From: Clostridia bacterium
GTDB lineage: Bacteria > Bacillota > Clostridia > Monoglobales > Monoglobaceae
Direction: 5' to 3'
Assembly: GCA_017546145.1 (NCBI GenBank)
Contig: JAFYXN010000002.1
Coordinates: forward strand, 1-64,000
DNA: 64,000 nt
The position numbers were made by a program, and so were the translations under genes. The stretch's first letter is position 1. Every line of letters starts with the position of its first letter. The notes under the pieces are model-generated. The model searched no databases and had not been told where the DNA came from. It saw only the letters and a program-made list of their open reading frames with translations. Positions 61,783 to 64,000 of the stretch are shown piece after piece.

Positions 61783-62616
61783 ATGAGTGAAAATTGCACA
61801 CACGATTGTTCAAGCTGCGGAGAAAACTGCAGTTCAAGAACTGAAGAGCAAAGCCTTCTGGCACCTCAAAATTCGATGAGTAATATAAAAAAGGTAATAG
61901 GAATTGTAAGCGGTAAGGGTGGCGTAGGCAAGTCCTTGGTTACTTCTTTGCTGACAGCAGGAGTCCAAAAGGCGGGCTTTAGCACTGCCATTCTTGATGC
62001 TGACATAACAGGTCCTTCAATCCCAAAGCTTTTTGGAATTAATAAAAAGGCTGTGGGCAACGAGTACGGAATTCTTCCTTGCGTAAGCTCAAACGGGACA
62101 AAAATAATGTCAATTAATCTTCTGCTTGAAAATGATACCGACCCTGTTGTATGGCGAGGACCGGTTATTGGTGGAACGGTAAAACAGTTCTGGACAGATG
62201 TTATATGGGAGGATGTTGACTTTATGTTTGTGGACATGCCGCCGGGAACAGGCGACGTGCCGCTTACTGTGTTTCAGTCGTTGCCGATTGATGGCATAAT
62301 TGTTGTTACTTCACCGCAGGAGCTTGTTTCAATGATAGTTGAAAAAGCGGTAAAGATGGCACAGCTTATGGATATTCCGATTTTAGGAATAGTTGAGAAT
62401 ATGAGCTATGTTGAATGTCCTAATTGCTCAGAGAAGATAAGTATTTTCGGCGAAAGCAAGCTGGACGAAACAGCCAGGAATGCCGGACTTAAAGCACTTG
62501 GCAAAATCCCGATGCGTGCAGATATTGCATCAAGGTGCGATGCGGGACGTGTTGAGGATATAGAAAGCGAAGCGTGGCTCAGCGACGCAATTGCGGCTGT
62601 AAAAGATTTAAAATAA
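61783..62616 (+). CDS. Mrp/NBP35-type P-loop ATPase (Fe-S carrier)
   Basis: 277 residues from ATG 61783. An N-terminal cysteine cluster (CTHDCSSCGENC) precedes the deviant Walker A GKGGVGKS; MPPGTGDVPLTVFQ and the CxxC CPNCSEK follow. These are the marks of ApbC/Mrp proteins that carry [4Fe-4S] clusters to apoproteins, useful in a cell with many radical SAM and Fe-S enzymes. Confidence 0.93.
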   Translation: MSENCTHDCSSCGENCSSRTEEQSLLAPQNSMSNIKKVIGIVSGKGGVGKSLVTSLLTAGVQKAGFSTAILDADITGPSIPKLFGINKKAVGNEYGILPCVSSNGTKIMSINLLLENDTDPVVWRGPVIGGTVKQFWTDVIWEDVDFMFVDMPPGTGDVPLTVFQSLPIDGIIVVTSPQELVSMIVEKAVKMAQLMDIPILGIVENMSYVECPNCSEKISIFGESKLDETARNAGLKALGKIPMRADIASRCDAGRVEDIESEAWLSDAIAAVKDLK

Positions 62617-62633
62617 CACATAAGAGGAATAAT

Positions 62634-63512
62634 ATGTTTTTATCTGATGAATGGAAAGATTATGAACTACTTGATGCCAAGAACGGCGAAAAGCTCGAAC
62701 GGTGGGGCAAAATTATTTTAAGACGGCCTGACCCTCAGATTGTGTGGGACGTTAATGAAGCGGATGCACATTCAAAGTGGAGCAGCCCCGATGCACACTA
62801 TTATCGAAGCAATACAGGCGGCGGACACTGGGAAAGCCGAAAAGGAATGCCCGAAAGCTGGACGGTTGATTACAAAGACCTTCGTTTTGGCATTAAAATG
62901 ATGGGATTTAAGCATACAGGGCTTTTCCCCGAGCAGGCAACAAACTGGGACTGGTTTTCGAATATAATCAAAAGGTCCGGAAGACACGACGTAAATGTGC
63001 TTAACCTTTTTGCCTATACAGGGGGGGCTACAATGGCAGCATCGGCTGCAGGCGCTGCTGTATGTCATGTTGATGCGTCAAAGGGTATGGTTTCATGGGC
63101 AAAGGAAAACGCACAGCTTTCAGGGCTTCAGAGCAACCCCATCAGATATATAGTTGATGATGTAAAAAAGTTTACCGAGCGTGAAATCCGAAGAGGCCGT
63201 AAGTATGATGCGGTTATTATGGATCCTCCGTCTTATGGCAGAGGCCCCTCGGGCGAAGTGTGGAAGATTGAAGACGAGTTGTTTGGGCTGGTGGAGCTTT
63301 GTATGCAGGTTTTGTCTGATAATCCGTTGTTCTTCCTGATAAATTCCTACACAACCGGACTTTCAGGCGGTGTTTTGGAAAATATATTAAAAATGACGCT
63401 TAAAAAGCGTTTTGGCGGCAACATTTCAGTTGACGAGGTGGGGCTTCCGATAACAAATCAGGGCTTGGTGTTGCCATGCGGCTATTCCGGTCGTTGGAGT
63501 AAAACTGAGTAA
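62634..63512 (+). CDS. SAM-dependent RNA methyltransferase (RlmI/RlmK-like)
   Basis: 292 residues from ATG 62634 (AGAGGA upstream); the frame from 62574 overlaps the preceding gene. The Rossmann SAM site is VLNLFAYTGGATMAASAAGA, the acidic loop is HVDASKGMVSWAKENA, and the catalytic region is VIMDPPSYGRGP. The N-terminal PUA domain of full RlmI is missing. Substrate unproven, probably rRNA. Confidence 0.85.
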   Translation: MFLSDEWKDYELLDAKNGEKLERWGKIILRRPDPQIVWDVNEADAHSKWSSPDAHYYRSNTGGGHWESRKGMPESWTVDYKDLRFGIKMMGFKHTGLFPEQATNWDWFSNIIKRSGRHDVNVLNLFAYTGGATMAASAAGAAVCHVDASKGMVSWAKENAQLSGLQSNPIRYIVDDVKKFTEREIRRGRKYDAVIMDPPSYGRGPSGEVWKIEDELFGLVELCMQVLSDNPLFFLINSYTTGLSGGVLENILKMTLKKRFGGNISVDEVGLPITNQGLVLPCGYSGRWSKTE

Positions 63513-63520
63513 AATAGTTC

Positions 63521-63602
63521 ATATCATGTGTTTCCCCTCCTTTATGTACAAAAAGTATACTACGGTCGGGCAAACCCACAATCTTAATCAAATTTACTGC
63601 AG
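63521..63602 (+). repeat. Intergenic element, copy 2 (before the ECF ATPase gene)
   Basis: Same blocks and order as the copy at 15382-15464, with small indels. GTTTCCCC (63529-63537 region) faces GGGCAAAC (63568-63575 region): seven of eight pairs remain, and one A-U pair of copy 1 is replaced by C-G. This is the start of a covariation argument for a structured RNA, though two copies are few. Confidence 0.6.
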
Positions 63603-63662
63603 TTTTGATAGAAACAGCGTGATATAAATAACAAATGACAACCTCAAAAAGCAGGTGACAAA

Positions 63663-64000
63663 TTGGACGGAAAAACAAATAACATAGTGGTAGATATAAA
63701 AAACGTTGAATTTTTATATGAGGATACAGAAGAAACAGGGGGTAGCCGTGTTTTGAAGGATGTAAGCCTTCAGGTCAGACGGGGTGAGTTTTTGGCGGTT
63801 TTGGGCCATAACGGCTCAGGCAAGTCAACCCTTGCCAAGCATCTTAACGCAATCCTTATCCCCGAAAAGGGCAAGGTGATGGTTGAGGGACTTGATACCT
63901 CTGACGAAAGTCTTTTGTTTGATATACGACAAAGAGTGGGTATGGTATTCCAGAATCCTGACAATCAGCTTGTTGCAACCATTGTTGAGGAGGATGTTGC
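63663..64000 (+). CDS. ECF transporter ATPase EcfA1 (CbiO-like), 5' part
   Basis: Begins at TTG 63663 (AGGTG 63653-63657) or possibly GTG 63687, and runs off the window after 112 codons. Walker [17 protein letters not shown] and the Q-loop [19 protein letters not shown] are diagnostic of the energy-coupling factor ATPase EcfA1, part of the vitamin and metal uptake module EcfA1-A2-T. The remaining module would lie beyond the edge. Confidence 0.9.
   Translation, partial: MDGKTNNIVVDIKNVEFLYEDTEETGGSRVLKDVSLQVRRGEFLAVLGHNGSGKSTLAKHLNAILIPEKGKVMVEGLDTSDESLLFDIRQRVGMVFQNPDNQLVATIVEEDV

Noticed and set aside
1-64000. CRISPR arrays, insertion sequences, prophage genes, restriction or toxin-antitoxin systems
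   Set aside because: No direct-repeat array, transposase, integrase, phage structural gene or defence gene was seen on either strand.

Overview
The window reads as a chromosomal segment of an anaerobic, endospore-forming Clostridia-type Firmicute. Evidence: moderate-to-low GC with AT-rich sigma-A-type promoters, strong AGGAGG ribosome sites, two glycyl-radical enzymes with their activases, spoIIR and spoVD/spoVE-type genes, an SLH-domain surface protein, and a MurE with the DNPR motif of meso-diaminopimelate enzymes. No insertion sequence, prophage or CRISPR array was seen.

Layout. 1-831: 3' part of tuf. 832-1298: intergenic, with a terminator, a 38-bp perfect palindrome whose core is an exact NrdR box, and a promoter. 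1299-5339: anaerobic ribonucleotide reduction (activase, NrdD with a fused CxxC redoxin domain, thioredoxin reductase). 5479-18244: a bacterial microcompartment (BMC) operon around a B12-independent diol dehydratase, resembling the fucose/rhamnose (GRM5) class. It holds the dehydratase and activase, seven shell genes, an EutP/PduV GTPase, a class II aldolase, a GlcG/HbpS-like protein, an MDR alcohol dehydrogenase, PduS-, PduP- and PduL-like enzymes, followed by a DeoR regulator. 19097-22579: GntR-controlled ABC transporter. 22660-38242: mraZ/dcw-type cell-wall and division cluster through ftsZ, without murB, murC, murD or ftsA. 38272-41641: secG, an N-terminally short RNase R-like protein, and a FabG-like reductase. 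41694-46956 (minus strand): mgtE, an SLH/phosphodiester glycosidase protein, a CBM9-like protein, tRNA-Arg and a YaaL-like protein. 47048-64000: secA, prfB with a frameshift, prfA, sua5-phosphatase fusion, rimI, tsaD, spoIIR (minus), ddl, murI, DUF1934, argS, a secreted orphan, a Ctp protease, Mrp, a methyltransferase and the start of an ECF transporter ATPase gene.

How the BMC genes fit together (inference from families): a sugar-1-phosphate is cleaved by the aldolase to lactaldehyde, which is reduced to 1,2-propanediol. The glycyl-radical enzyme dehydrates this to propionaldehyde. PduP makes propionyl-CoA and PduL propionyl-phosphate, while the alcohol dehydrogenase and the PduS/PduT pair could recycle cofactors across the shell. 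Five cargo proteins carry a short amphipathic helix of the encapsulation-peptide type.

Observations most worth a second look: (i) the prfB recoding site is CTT-TAA-C rather than the usual CTT-TGA-C, and prfA lies directly downstream; (ii) a PduA-like shell gene has an internal ribosome site and start that would give tailed and tail-less proteins; (iii) a roughly 80-nt intergenic element with a paired stem occurs in the BMC operon and again before the ECF ATPase gene; (iv) Glu and Leu codon use switches sharply within tuf; (v) a NrdR-box palindrome lies upstream of nrdG-nrdD.
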